64,000 nt of DNA from Paenibacillus bovis (GTDB lineage Bacteria; Bacillota; Bacilli; Paenibacillales; Paenibacillaceae): assembly GCF_001421015.2 (NCBI RefSeq), contig NZ_CP013023.1, positions 4,147,501 to 4,211,500 of the forward strand, in the 5' to 3' direction. The translations under genes and the position numbers were made by a program. How positions within the stretch are numbered: position 1 is the first letter of the stretch; the number at the start of each line of letters is the position of its first letter. Below, in pieces: positions 34,139-42,722 of this stretch. The notes under the pieces were generated by a model. The model was given only the letters and a program-made list of their open reading frames with translations. It made no database searches and was not told the origin of the DNA.

Positions 34139-34609
34139 ATGAATATAGAAATCAAAAACGTGACTCCAGCCAATCTTCTGGCTATTCTGGCATTGCGTGT
34201 TGCTCCAAATCAAGCCTCTTATATCGAGAATACAGCTCAATGTCTGGAGGAGGCGAAGGAATGCTCCTTTTACCAACCAGCGGGGCTGTATGCTGATAAT
34301 GCACTTGTTGGTTTTGCTATGTATGGCTGGTTTCCTAGTGAAGGAAATGCAGGACGAGTATGGCTGGATCGCTTTCTGATTGATGAAAAGTATCAAGGAC
34401 GTGGACTGGGTACGATCATGCTAAGTGCATTAATCGATCATTTGCAAGGTCTATACGGTTCACCCGATATTTATCTAAGTCTTTTTGAAGATAATAAAGG
34501 TGCACTGTATCTATATGAGAAATTCGGATTTCGATTCAACGGGGAACTGGATATTAATGGGGAGAAAATTATGGTTAGAAGTGAATCTACCAGCATGTCT
34601 AACCAATAG
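34139..34609 (+). CDS. GNAT family N-acetyltransferase (BltD/spermidine acetyltransferase-like)
   Basis: Cytoplasmic acetyltransferase of 156 residues. The fold is seen in VGFAMYGWFPSEGNAGRVWLD, then RFLIDEKYQGRGLGTIML, where YQGRGLG is the acetyl-CoA loop, and the C-terminal GALYLYEKFGFRFNGELDI. The pattern resembles BltD and other diamine acetyltransferases, so a polyamine is a possible substrate; this is a guess from likeness. ATG 34139 follows AGGTGAA at 5 nt; the longer reading to 34094 lacks a site. It is a single gene, with a weak hairpin (ACAGAAT/ATTCTGT) after it near 34655-34680. Confidence 0.8.
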   Translation: MNIEIKNVTPANLLAILALRVAPNQASYIENTAQCLEEAKECSFYQPAGLYADNALVGFAMYGWFPSEGNAGRVWLDRFLIDEKYQGRGLGTIMLSALIDHLQGLYGSPDIYLSLFEDNKGALYLYEKFGFRFNGELDINGEKIMVRSESTSMSNQ

Positions 34610-34715
34610 ATCTAGAGGAAAAAATACGAAGATTGAAGCTATCCTATAAGAAGACAGAATAGACCGTCTCCATTCTGTTCTTTATGAATCATGGATCCCA
34701 ATTATTTGCTTTATA

Positions 34716-34752
34716 AAAAAAGAAAAAAGCCCTTGATATACAAGGACTTTCT
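34716..34752 (-). terminator. Terminator of tRNA-Val
   Basis: AAAGTCCTTG and CAAGGGCTTT form the stem on the minus strand, followed by TTTCTTTTTTT, directly after the tRNA gene. Confidence 0.8.
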
Positions 34753-34757
34753 CGGTA

Positions 34758-34829
34758 TGACCTGTAGTGGGATCGAACCACTGACCCCTACCCTGTCAAG
34801 ATAGTGCTCTCCCGCTGAGCTAACAGGTC
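34758..34829 (-). tRNA. tRNA-Val (anticodon GAC)
   Basis: Complete cloverleaf of 72 nt. The acceptor arms are GACCTGT and ACAGGTC, the D arm GCTC/GAGC, and the anticodon stem CTATC/GGTAG with loop TTGACAG (anticodon GAC). The T arm is AGTGG/CCACT around TTCGATC. The 3' CCA is not encoded. It is a single tRNA with its own terminator. Confidence 0.9.
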
Positions 34830-35072
34830 GTATAATAATCACAAGAAGTAATATACCAAATCGCATCAGGACTGTCAATATCTAACTTGCTGATCTTCAA
34901 ACCCGGATAATCAGAGTCATTATTCCGTTATCCGGCTGAGATCGCCTGTCCGTATAAACAATAGGCGGAATGTATAAATCCTGTAACGATGTCTGCAACC
35001 CAGCTATCTCCATTTGCCGATCCTGATACTGCCTCGTATAGATGCAGCTGAATCTGCAGCTTATCGCAATCA

Positions 35073-35354
35073 TCAATATTGTGTCCAGTACGAAGCATTC
35101 TCTGAGCGCGATACCGCTGTTCGTGGCTGTCTGGTTTGACGCTCCCAACCCTCGATCATAACCAGAGTCCCCAGGTCCTCTTTGTTATCCCAATATATGT
35201 AATTCTTATTCTCCAGTGCAGTCAATATATGTACCAATTCCTCGACTGAGCGATATGTCATGGCCGACAGTTCACGCCAGTCAGGCATCCGGCGCTGACG
35301 GGCAAAATAGTTATACAGCACACGCAGCAATTTCCTCTCCTGATCATCCAGCAT
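35073..35354 (-). CDS. Small winged-helix-like protein of unknown function
   Basis: Protein of 93 residues. The N-terminal 60 residues look like a helix-turn-helix of winged type (ERKLLRVLYNYFARQRRMPD, then WRELSAMTYRSVEELVHILT and ALENKNYIYW), similar in spacing to the DNA-binding part of LexA-like repressors, but the match is only by pattern. The tail is basic and Arg-rich (GWERQTRQPRTAVSRSEN). GGAGG lies 7 nt before ATG 35354. It is a single gene upstream of tRNA-Val on the same strand, and no other clue to its role is seen. Confidence 0.65.
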   Translation of the reverse strand: MLDDQERKLLRVLYNYFARQRRMPDWRELSAMTYRSVEELVHILTALENKNYIYWDNKEDLGTLVMIEGWERQTRQPRTAVSRSENASYWTQY

Positions 35355-35471
35355 TGTTTTCCTCCTTTTGATTATCAGAACTCTTAATTTCACACAAGAA
35401 CTTATGTTCCTACATCTTAAAAGGCTTATTGCTTTTTGGCAAGGAAAAGATTGTTATTTTCCTCTATGGCA

Positions 35472-35510
35472 ACAAAAACCCCCTGCTTTCTTGCAGCAGG
35501 GGGTTGGAAT
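35472..35510 (-). terminator. Terminator of the Ig-like protein gene
   Basis: CCCCCTGCT and AGCAGGGGG form a 9-bp GC-rich stem with TTTTTG following on the minus strand. Confidence 0.85.
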
Positions 35511-35565
35511 TTTGGACTAATGATCTACAGACGTACCAATACTTATTTTGTTTATAATAGCTATC

Positions 35566-37455
35566 TTACTTGGCAGCTGCGACATCTTTGACAGCTACTG
35601 TTACCGAAGCACGTTTGCCGCCAAAATCAGCTTTGATCGAAGAAGAGCCTTTCGCTACTGCTGTAATATTGCCTTCTTTTACAGTCGCTACCGTTACTTT
35701 GCTGGTGGTCCAGATTGCAGCTTTGGTAACATCCACAATTTCGCCGGTATCGTACTCAGCTGTCAAGACTACTGTCTTGGCATCACCAGTAGTCAGCTTC
35801 AGGGATTTCTCGGAAATCGTCAGCTTTTTCAGCTTGGATGTTACATTGACTTTGACTGTTGCCGTAAGACCCTGATAAGAGCCTGTCAGTGTCGCAGAAC
35901 CAACACCAACTGCTTTTACACTTGCTCCTTTGACAGTAGCTACAGCCGGATTAGATGATACCCAGTTCATTTTAGTAGACAAGGTTGCTTTTTTGCCATC
36001 GGCATAGACGCCTTTGACGTTAATCGATTTGCTTTTGTTCAGGTTCAGATCAATAATCGCAGGTGTAGCTGTAATGGAACTGATTTTGCTTTCCATTTTA
36101 ACGCTGATACGCACATTTTTGTTGAGGTAGGTTCCTTTGAGGGAAGTACTGCCTTTAACGAGCGCTTTGATTTTGCCTTCCTGGATCAGTGCTTTATCCG
36201 AGCTGAGTGTCCATTCGACATCGTCTGTTACATCAATCGTATTGCCATCTACTGTTACCGCTTCTACTTTTGGCAGAGTCGCTGTAGAGCCAACTACGAT
36301 GCTCAGGCTGGATACGCTTGGTGTCAGCGTCAGTGCTTTGGCTTTGACACTAACAGGTACGGTTACGGTCATATCGCCGATTTTACCGACCAGATTGGTA
36401 TCGCCTTCGCCTTCAGCTTCTACTTTGGTGCTGGTAACGGATGCGATAGAGCTATCGATCGTCCAGTCTACCAGTTTGGAGAGATCTTTGGTTGTACCAT
36501 CTACCGCTGTACCGGTTACTTTTGGCAAGGCTGCCGATCCGCCGGTTACGAGATCGATCGAATCTACATTCGCCTGTACTTTGGTCATCGTTTTATAGAC
36601 TGTTACTTTGAATGTTTTGGTAAAGTCTTCGTATTGTGCTTTGATTGTAGAAGTTCCTTCTACCCATGGAGTCAGGACGCCATTCTCAACTGTCGCATTC
36701 AGCGGGTTGGAAGATGTCCAAGTTACTTTGGAAGTAACATTCGTAGGCACCCGGCTGGCATCGCCCACTTCGGCTACGATCTGTTTTGGATGCTGACCGA
36801 TGAACATGACCTGATCATCTTCCGGTGTCAGCATCAGCCCCTGGAACGAAGAACGAACATACAGTTCGCTTGTTGCTACCAGACCTGCATATTTGGCTGT
36901 CAGGGAAGTGGTTCCCTGGGACAAACCGGTGACTGTTCCTTCGACTACTTTGGCTACTTTAATGTCATATGTAGACCATGTAACGCTATCGGTTACGTCT
37001 ACTGTACTTCCGTCTTGCTTGGTAGCTGTTGCTGTAAATTCAACAGGTTCGCCAATGGTTACATTGGTTCCAGCTGCCGGAGACAGTGTGAGCGCGGTAT
37101 AAGGTGATGTTACTGTCACTTTCTTGGTTGCAGCAAGGTCGCCATACTTGGCTGTAATCGTAGTTGTACCTACACTTACCGGTGTAACTTCGCCGCCTTT
37201 TACAGTAGCTACAGCTGCACTGCTGGTAGACCATGTTGCTTTGTCGGATACATCTGTTGTGTCGCCCGAACCGTCCACAGTGTATACATTCAATTCCTGT
37301 CCGTCATCCTCAAGTGATAAGGTCATCGTATTGTTATCGTCAAACTTCAGTGATACCGCAGCAGTATCTGCCGCGAATACTCCGCTTGGAAAGAGCATGG
37401 TGCTGACCAATACCAGTGCAAGCATCCAATTTCCCAGTTTAGCAGTACGTGTCAT
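35566..37455 (-). CDS. Secreted protein with seven bacterial Ig-like (BIG2) repeats
   Basis: Exported protein of 629 residues made almost wholly of repeats. A signal peptide (MTRTAKLGNWMLALVLVSTM then LFPSGVFA) is followed by seven BIG2 modules of about 80-85 residues. Each has the pattern DVTxxxxWxxSxxxVAxVxxGxVxxxxxGxxxxxAxYxG and ends in KVTV-like beta strands. Repeat starts are near residues 30, 117, 202, 287, 371, 455 and 540. There is no sortase motif, membrane anchor or S-layer homology domain, so it may be free or bind the wall by other means. GGGGAG lies 7 nt before the ATG. Probable role in adhesion or wall structure; that is inference. Confidence 0.85.
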   Translation of the reverse strand: MTRTAKLGNWMLALVLVSTMLFPSGVFAADTAAVSLKFDDNNTMTLSLEDDGQELNVYTVDGSGDTTDVSDKATWSTSSAAVATVKGGEVTPVSVGTTTITAKYGDLAATKKVTVTSPYTALTLSPAAGTNVTIGEPVEFTATATKQDGSTVDVTDSVTWSTYDIKVAKVVEGTVTGLSQGTTSLTAKYAGLVATSELYVRSSFQGLMLTPEDDQVMFIGQHPKQIVAEVGDASRVPTNVTSKVTWTSSNPLNATVENGVLTPWVEGTSTIKAQYEDFTKTFKVTVYKTMTKVQANVDSIDLVTGGSAALPKVTGTAVDGTTKDLSKLVDWTIDSSIASVTSTKVEAEGEGDTNLVGKIGDMTVTVPVSVKAKALTLTPSVSSLSIVVGSTATLPKVEAVTVDGNTIDVTDDVEWTLSSDKALIQEGKIKALVKGSTSLKGTYLNKNVRISVKMESKISSITATPAIIDLNLNKSKSINVKGVYADGKKATLSTKMNWVSSNPAVATVKGASVKAVGVGSATLTGSYQGLTATVKVNVTSKLKKLTISEKSLKLTTGDAKTVVLTAEYDTGEIVDVTKAAIWTTSKVTVATVKEGNITAVAKGSSSIKADFGGKRASVTVAVKDVAAAK

Positions 37456-37561
37456 TTATTTCTCCCCTTAGTATAGTATCGTCTGTACCCATTCCTTTAC
37501 TAATATCGGAGGAAGGACCGACAGATTGAAGGTTTGGCTGTAAAAAAAGCCATTTAATTTC

Positions 37562-37602
37562 CAAAATAAGACTATCGTCCTGTATAAAAGACGATAGTCG
37601 GT
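37562..37602 (-). terminator. Terminator of the ung operon
   Basis: GACTATCGTC and GACGATAGTC form a 10-bp stem; TTATTTT follows on the minus strand. It lies 35 nt after the stop of the 37636 gene. Confidence 0.75.
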
Positions 37603-37635
37603 CAATGCCTATGTTGAATTCCATTGTTATGCTGC

Positions 37636-38052
37636 CTAGCATCCCTTGCGCGAACGTACCACAAACTGGTGATCGGCTTTGGTAAACGTACGATGATCGT
37701 CCAGAATCACCCGTTCCCGGTTATGACGTACCAGCCGGGCAAAAGGCTCGATCAGCTGATCGTCTTTCCAAATCATGACTTTGGAGCTGAACAGAATCGC
37801 ATTATCAAATTGAACCGGCTGCTTCATTAGATAACCGACCGAATTCAGTTCCCATGCTGCCGAATTGAGATCCTGGGGCAGCATTTTCAGCTCTTTGATA
37901 TGCAGAATATCATTCAGCAAAATATGAATTGAACCTGGCTGCAGCACAAGTCTGTTTTTCTCGATATCCCAATGCTGTATAGTACCATATAGTCTGGAAT
38001 GATATTCATCATCCCGTGTAATCACGACTTTTTTGCCTTCCCAGTGCTTCAT
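37636..38052 (-). CDS. Protein of unknown function, downstream of ung
   Basis: Not recognised. It encodes 138 residues. The N-terminal half has a small beta-barrel look (KHWEGKKVVITRDDEYHSRL, then YGTIQHWDIEKNRLVLQPGS), and the C-terminal part is basic (ARLVRHNRERVILDDHRTFT and on to RSRKGC). GGAGGTG lies 6-7 nt before ATG 38052; ATGs one and five codons upstream are possible. It begins 27 nt after ung in the same direction and ends at a terminator, so it is very likely co-transcribed with ung. A link to DNA repair is a guess from that position. Confidence 0.7.
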   Translation of the reverse strand: MKHWEGKKVVITRDDEYHSRLYGTIQHWDIEKNRLVLQPGSIHILLNDILHIKELKMLPQDLNSAAWELNSVGYLMKQPVQFDNAILFSSKVMIWKDDQLIEPFARLVRHNRERVILDDHRTFTKADHQFVVRSRKGC

Positions 38053-38079
38053 CATCTCCACCTCCATCTGCTGTCCTCC

Positions 38080-38751
38080 TCAGGATAACTGCGGAATCGT
38101 CCAGTCGATTGGCTCGATCTGATGCTTTTCCAGGAATTGATTGGTCTGTGAAAAAGGACGACTGCCAAAAAATCCTTTGCGTGCAGCAAACGGACTCGGA
38201 TGTGCTGAGCGGATTACCAGATGATGATCCGTATTGATAAGCACCTGCTTCTCTGCTGCATGATTGCCCCAGAGCAGGAATACCATCGGTTCCTTGCGTT
38301 CGTTCAACAGCCGGATCACTGCATCGGTAAATCGCTCCCAGCCCTTGCCCCGATGAGAAGCCGGCTGACCGGCGCGTACGGTAAGTGCTGTGTTGAGCAG
38401 CAGTACGCCGTGCTGGCCCCAGCTGACCAATGAACCATGATTCGGAGTCTCGACTCCAACGTCTTCCTTTAATTCTATGTAGATATTGCGCAGCGAAGGC
38501 GGAACTTTCACTCCCGGTTGGACAGAGAAACTCATTCCTTCGGCCTGACCGGCTCCATGATAAGGGTCCTGACCCAGAATGACGGCTTTGACCTCTGCAT
38601 ACGGAGTCAGACGAAACGCCTGAAACAGCAAATCCCTAGGAGGATAAATAGTATGCTCTTCATATTCCGTATCCAGCCAGTTCATCAGTTCCTGGAAATA
38701 GGGCTGCTTCATTTCCTCCTTCAGAATATCATCCCAATCATTACCAAACAT
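38080..38751 (-). CDS. ung: Uracil-DNA glycosylase, family 1
   Basis: Removes uracil from DNA as the first step of base-excision repair. The water-activating motif reads GQDPYHGAGQAEGMSFS, with catalytic Asp62. The DNA-intercalation loop with its catalytic His reads SAHPSPFAARKGFFG near residue 185, and VFLLWGNHA holds the uracil-binding Asn. It has 223 residues, as usual for the family. GAAAGGA lies 8-9 nt before the ATG. First gene of a two-gene unit with the unknown 37636 gene. Confidence 0.95.
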   Translation of the reverse strand: MFGNDWDDILKEEMKQPYFQELMNWLDTEYEEHTIYPPRDLLFQAFRLTPYAEVKAVILGQDPYHGAGQAEGMSFSVQPGVKVPPSLRNIYIELKEDVGVETPNHGSLVSWGQHGVLLLNTALTVRAGQPASHRGKGWERFTDAVIRLLNERKEPMVFLLWGNHAAEKQVLINTDHHLVIRSAHPSPFAARKGFFGSRPFSQTNQFLEKHQIEPIDWTIPQLS

Positions 38752-39037
38752 ACATCGACATCCTTTCTGTATCGGCCATCCTGCCGATCAATAATTTCTG
38801 TATCCAGCCTGCTCGCTGATACCTGTCTCAGTTATTACCCCAAATTTATCATAATGCAATTCGATTACGGTTTCAGCTTTTTTTTGGAGGGTGGCTACTG
38901 GCTGGATCGTGAGCTCTATCTAATAAAACGGATAGATTGTTATTTTGGATGACGAAATCTGGTCGGATACGATGATCCATACAGCTTATATATGGAATAA
39001 TTCGGTGATTGCCGCTGCATTAGTGCATTTATATAAC

Positions 39038-39080
39038 AAAAATAGCGACTGTCCCTATAGAGGCAGTCGCTGTTTTTGTT
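39038..39080 (-). terminator. Terminator in the spacer downstream of the Gfo/Idh gene
   Basis: AGCGACTG and CAGTCGCT, with CC/GG inside, form the stem; T residues flank both sides. It lies about 220 nt after the nearest minus-strand stop. Apart from this and a 13-bp repeat, the 545-nt spacer up to ung shows nothing I can name. Confidence 0.75.
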
Positions 39081-39086
39081 ATTGAT

Positions 39087-39122
39087 GATTTTTATTGAAG
39101 ATTTTTATTGAAGATTTTTATC
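39087..39122. repeat. 13-bp AT-rich tandem repeat, nearly three copies
   Basis: GATTTTTATTGAA twice, then a partial third copy (GATTTTTAT). No function is evident. Confidence 0.75.
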
Positions 39123-39296
39123 AGTGGTTGATATAGGTATTACCAAAATCGTATAAAATGATTCGTATTCAATAATCAACCGTATGGCGGATATCGTCTG
39201 CTTTATATGCAATCTGTAAAATAGTCGTAAAGAACAGTCGATGTTCTGACTCTATATTCCATATGTCAGCCTGCTGATTTACCTGCTGTCCGCTAC

Positions 39297-40400
39297 TCAG
39301 CGCAGATGTCCGTTAACCAGTCCATAAGGCAGGGGCTGAGGCTGTTCACAGGTACTTGTCAATTCCACATACCGGCGTGAATCGGCACTGCTATGAAAAG
39401 CATGCATAATCTCCAGCACATGGTTGGTAATCTGTCCATTCGCTCGCGGTGTCCCTCCATGTATCAGACAGTCTGCCATATCCGAGATTCCGATGCCACG
39501 GCTGTTCTCTGCATATTGATGGACAGCCGGAATCTCCATAAATTCGCTGCCCTGGGCAGGACGCAGACGGATAGGTCCTCCAAATGTGTTGGGATCAGGT
39601 ACAAGCAGTGTACCGAGCGTACCGTAAATCTCGATATGTGGCAGCGTGCTGCTCCATACATCAAAGCTGGTGATCATACTGGCAATCGCGCCGCTACGGA
39701 ACTGGATCGTTCCTGCAATATGTGTAGGTACTTCTACATCAATAATCTGGCCGAACAACGGCTCACTCGTAATCGTGCGCTGCTTGAAGGAAGTACGGGT
39801 CATACCGCTGACCAGCTCTGCCGGTCCCAGCAGGGAGACGAGCGCGGTCAGATAATAAGGTCCCATATCGTACATCGGCCCGCCGCCTTTTTTGTAATAA
39901 AATTCCGGCGCCGGGTGCCAGCTCTCGTGTCCATGATTGACCATAAAAGCTGTCGCCGATAACGGCTCACCGATAAATCCGTCATCGATCAGCTTGCGGC
40001 AGGTCTGCAGTCCGGCACCGAGGAAAGTATCCGGTGCTCCGCCCAGCAATAGCCCTTTTTCTTCTGCCAGCTTCACTAGTTCACTGCCCTGCTCCGGCGA
40101 TAGGGAGAGCGGCTTTTCTACATACACATGTTTGCCACCTTCCAGTGCCTGACGGCAAATCTGGAAATGATCTTTTGGCGTAGTAAGATTGACGACGATC
40201 TGTATTTCTTCGCTAGCGATAATCTCGTCTGCTGTCCATGTATGTTTTATTCCGTATTTCTCGGCTGCTTCTTTGGCTTTGTCCTGATTCAGATCAGCGC
40301 AGGCATACACTTCTGTATTCACAAACGTATGTGTCAGATTCTGAAGATAAATATCGCTGATTGTTCCACAGCCGATCAGACCGATTTTCACTTTTTCCAT
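39297..40400 (-). CDS. Gfo/Idh/MocA family oxidoreductase
   Basis: NAD(P)-dependent sugar or inositol dehydrogenase-like enzyme of 367 residues. The Rossmann loop reads GLIGCGTISDIYLQN at residues 7-21. The catalytic lysine is Lys96 in VYVEKPLS, and the C-terminal beta domain has GGGPMYDMGPYY, where family members place a catalytic or substrate residue. AAAGGTGG lies about 9-10 nt before the ATG. It follows the ThuA-like gene by 25 nt, so the two form an operon. Such pairs are common in gene sets for unusual sugars. The substrate is not known. Confidence 0.85.
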   Translation of the reverse strand: MEKVKIGLIGCGTISDIYLQNLTHTFVNTEVYACADLNQDKAKEAAEKYGIKHTWTADEIIASEEIQIVVNLTTPKDHFQICRQALEGGKHVYVEKPLSLSPEQGSELVKLAEEKGLLLGGAPDTFLGAGLQTCRKLIDDGFIGEPLSATAFMVNHGHESWHPAPEFYYKKGGGPMYDMGPYYLTALVSLLGPAELVSGMTRTSFKQRTITSEPLFGQIIDVEVPTHIAGTIQFRSGAIASMITSFDVWSSTLPHIEIYGTLGTLLVPDPNTFGGPIRLRPAQGSEFMEIPAVHQYAENSRGIGISDMADCLIHGGTPRANGQITNHVLEIMHAFHSSADSRRYVELTSTCEQPQPLPYGLVNGHLR

Positions 40401-40425
40401 AAAGAGATAACCACCTTTTATCAGT

Positions 40426-41085
40426 TTATCGTGCAGCCCAGATTAATCCGCGCTTCATCAGTTCTTTGGCTTCGGGAATATCAAAAATATTCGCCTGGTG
40501 ACCGAGCGAGTTGTAATATACTTTGCCCTGACCCCATCGCTTCGTATAAACAACCGGCATACGGATTTCTCCATTGGCCGAGTGAGGACCGTCGCTGATC
40601 ACAAAAGTAGTCGTAGCGAGTACGTTTACCGTCGGATCGACATGCAGGTAGTACTGCTCCGATTTGACGGTAAAGTCGGGAATGCCCTCTATCAAAGGAC
40701 TATCTGCCGCTTTGACCATGCGTACCTCGTATTCCACTCCATCGTTGAATGGATGGGCTACCCACTGCGACCCGGTCATAAATTGCCAATCCACACTATT
40801 ACGGAAAGAGTCACACATGCCTCCGTGGCAGCCTGCCAGACCTACACCGGAAGCTACAGCACGCAGTACGGGTTGCAGCTGCTCATCACTGATCTCTCCC
40901 ATGGTCCAGACCGGTACGATCAGATCCAACTGCTTCAATCGCTCTTCATCCAGAAAAGCATCCAATGTATCGGCAATTTCTACCTGAAAGTCTTCTGCTC
41001 TGAGCCATTCTGCGAACAATTCGGATACTTCTACCGGCTGATGTCCATCCCATCCACCTCTGACGATCAATGCCTGTTTTGTCAT
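40426..41085 (-). CDS. ThuA-like domain protein (trehalose-utilization family)
   Basis: Cytoplasmic protein of 219 residues with the ThuA fold, a class I amidotransferase-like domain. Features seen: ALIVRGGWDGHQP at the N-terminus, the loop GVGLAGCHGGMCDSF near residue 105, SEQYYLHVDPTVNVLATTTF, and the C-terminal VYTKRWGQGKVYYNSLGHQANIFD typical of the family. In Rhizobium, ThuA and ThuB (an Idh-type dehydrogenase) oxidise disaccharides to keto sugars, and here too it is paired with a Gfo/Idh dehydrogenase. AGGAGAA lies 9 nt before the ATG. First gene of the operon, divergent from an AraC-type regulator. Confidence 0.85.
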   Translation of the reverse strand: MTKQALIVRGGWDGHQPVEVSELFAEWLRAEDFQVEIADTLDAFLDEERLKQLDLIVPVWTMGEISDEQLQPVLRAVASGVGLAGCHGGMCDSFRNSVDWQFMTGSQWVAHPFNDGVEYEVRMVKAADSPLIEGIPDFTVKSEQYYLHVDPTVNVLATTTFVISDGPHSANGEIRMPVVYTKRWGQGKVYYNSLGHQANIFDIPEAKELMKRGLIWAAR

Positions 41086-41130
41086 ATCTGTTGATTCTCC
41101 TATTATGCGATCCTGTCCAGATCTTATTTT

Positions 41131-41143
41131 TGTAACGCTTACA
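41131..41143. promoter_or_regulatory. Inverted repeat TGTAACGCTTACA in the ThuA-AraC spacer
   Basis: Arms TGTAA and TTACA around CGC, 46 nt upstream of the ThuA-like start. It has the look of an operator half-site pair. It is one base short of the cre consensus. Confidence 0.35.
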
Positions 41144-41336
41144 TACTATGTATTGTAGGTAAAATGATCAGGCTCTGCGCGTCATTTTTGTTGTATTGAT
41201 GGACAATTTTTGCTACTATTCATGTAATTTAACAAGAACCCCTATTCTCCGGCAGTCACGCAATGTGTGCTCAGCAGTAATCGAATACAGGAGCTTTTGT
41301 CCAGAACGTACATATCATTTTAGTTGGGGTGAGCAT

Positions 41337-42182
41337 ATGCGAGCTTTTCACGAGAACCGCTTATACTTTTATGAGAGTGGGTTTCCTTTTCAGGCGATGC
41401 AGATTCAGGATATTAATTTTCTGGCACACTGGCATCATGATCTTGAATTTATGTATGTGTATGAAGGATCGGTTCGAATGGGTATTAATTCCGAGACTCG
41501 GGTACTGCATCAAGGAGAAATGGCATTATGCGGCAGTGGCGATATTCATTATTATGACAGCACCGGTCTGAAATCGACTATCCTGCTGATCATTTTCAAT
41601 CCACGGCTAATTGGCAGTCCGGCCGGCTGGCCCCAGGAACGCCAGCTTTGCTCCAGCTTTGTAACCAGAGACGGTTCGGACGCTTCACAGAATGAATCGT
41701 TTTTGCAGCGGGCTACTCCGATTATCCAGTCTCTGGCTGCAGAAGTGCAGCATCATGAATCGCAGTATGAAATTATCATTACTGGCCTGCTGCATCAATT
41801 GAGCGGCCTGGCGCTTCGTTATCTGTCCACAGACGATCCGGGAATCCGCAGGCACCATTCTCGTACGCTGGCTCATCTGAAGGTCATGCAGGAGCTGCTG
41901 GAGCATCTTGAACAGCATTGCACCGAGCCATGCACCCTGCAGGATGGGGCCGATTATGCAGGAATGAGTGTTTTTCACTTTTCCCGCTTTTTCAAAACAG
42001 TCACCGGGGTAGGCTACAATACATATATTAATGAACTGCGGATTCGTCATGCCGAGCAGCTGATCCTGCAATCGGACCGCAAGCTGATCGATATTGCACT
42101 GGAATCCGGATTTGGCAATGTACGCACATTCAACCGGGTATTTCGTCAGCTTCGTGGACGCACTCCCTCCGATCTGCGTTAA
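41337..42182 (+). CDS. AraC family transcriptional regulator with cupin domain
   Basis: DNA-binding regulator of 281 residues. The N-terminal 100 residues form a cupin-type sugar-sensing domain (HWHHDLEFMYVYEGSVRM, then VLHQGEMALCGSGDIHYYD). The C-terminal 100 residues carry two helix-turn-helix motifs: LQDGADYAGMSVFHFSRFFK and then LIDIALESGFGNVRTFNRVF. GGGGTGA lies 4 nt before ATG 41337; longer readings lack a site. It is divergent from the ThuA / Gfo-Idh operon with a 250-nt spacer, so it most likely controls that operon in response to a sugar. Confidence 0.9.
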   Translation: MRAFHENRLYFYESGFPFQAMQIQDINFLAHWHHDLEFMYVYEGSVRMGINSETRVLHQGEMALCGSGDIHYYDSTGLKSTILLIIFNPRLIGSPAGWPQERQLCSSFVTRDGSDASQNESFLQRATPIIQSLAAEVQHHESQYEIIITGLLHQLSGLALRYLSTDDPGIRRHHSRTLAHLKVMQELLEHLEQHCTEPCTLQDGADYAGMSVFHFSRFFKTVTGVGYNTYINELRIRHAEQLILQSDRKLIDIALESGFGNVRTFNRVFRQLRGRTPSDLR

Positions 42183-42379
42183 AAAACATCTGTTATCCTT
42201 TTATTGTTGCTATCGCTGTGGCTGTTCCATTGTGATCGGCGAGACAGTTTGTTACTATATTAGACAGCAGGCTTACAAACAGGCTATTTCGATTCGCCTA
42301 TCGGTCCGGGAGTGGCATTATCTATCCTGTCCTGTTATTATGATTTCATCTTATCTGTGTACGGAGGTGCATAACGCCC

Positions 42380-42589
42380 ATGAACGAAAGCACGGAACGC
42401 AAACTAACGACCAATGCCCATTTCTTTGCAGCTGCCCTGTTTCAAGCAAGGGTCTACGCCTGGCAGCCTGGATTCAGTGTAGAGCACGGTATCATCGAGC
42501 GAATTACCGAAGATTACATAATGTTGAAAAACGAAGATGGGAATGTAACCTTCTATTCACGCAAAGACACGGTATTTGTGCATAAATAA
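42380..42589 (+). CDS. Small protein of unknown function
   Basis: Not recognised. It encodes 69 residues, soluble, with a likely beta-rich core (VEHGIIERITEDYIMLKNED, then GNVTFYSRKDTVFVH), perhaps an SH3-like barrel. GGAGGTG lies 11-12 nt before the ATG, slightly long. A strong terminator with a TTCG-containing loop follows directly, so it is a single gene with its own end. Confidence 0.65.
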   Translation: MNESTERKLTTNAHFFAAALFQARVYAWQPGFSVEHGIIERITEDYIMLKNEDGNVTFYSRKDTVFVHK

Positions 42590-42630
42590 GACCGCTGTCC
42601 CTTCGTTGGGACGCGATCTTTTTTTTTTGG
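42588..42630 (+). terminator. Terminator of the 42380 gene
   Basis: AAGACCGC-TGTCCC pairs with GGGACGCGATCTT around TTCGTT, followed by ten T residues. The stem begins at the stop codon. Confidence 0.8.
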
Positions 42631-42722
42631 TTTCTATTATGAATTTTTCATATGTTGAAATTTTAAATTTTGCGGGTAATTGGCGCTTTAGCTATTGTTT
42701 TGCTTTTGGTTTATTTCCTGCT

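Noticed and set aside
34897..35148. Minus-strand frame of 83 codons near tRNA-Val
   Set aside because: Overlaps the better 35073-35354 gene in another frame and lacks a ribosome site.
41131..41143. CcpA cre site upstream of the ThuA-like gene
   Set aside because: One base short of the 14-bp consensus on either strand; kept only as a possible operator.
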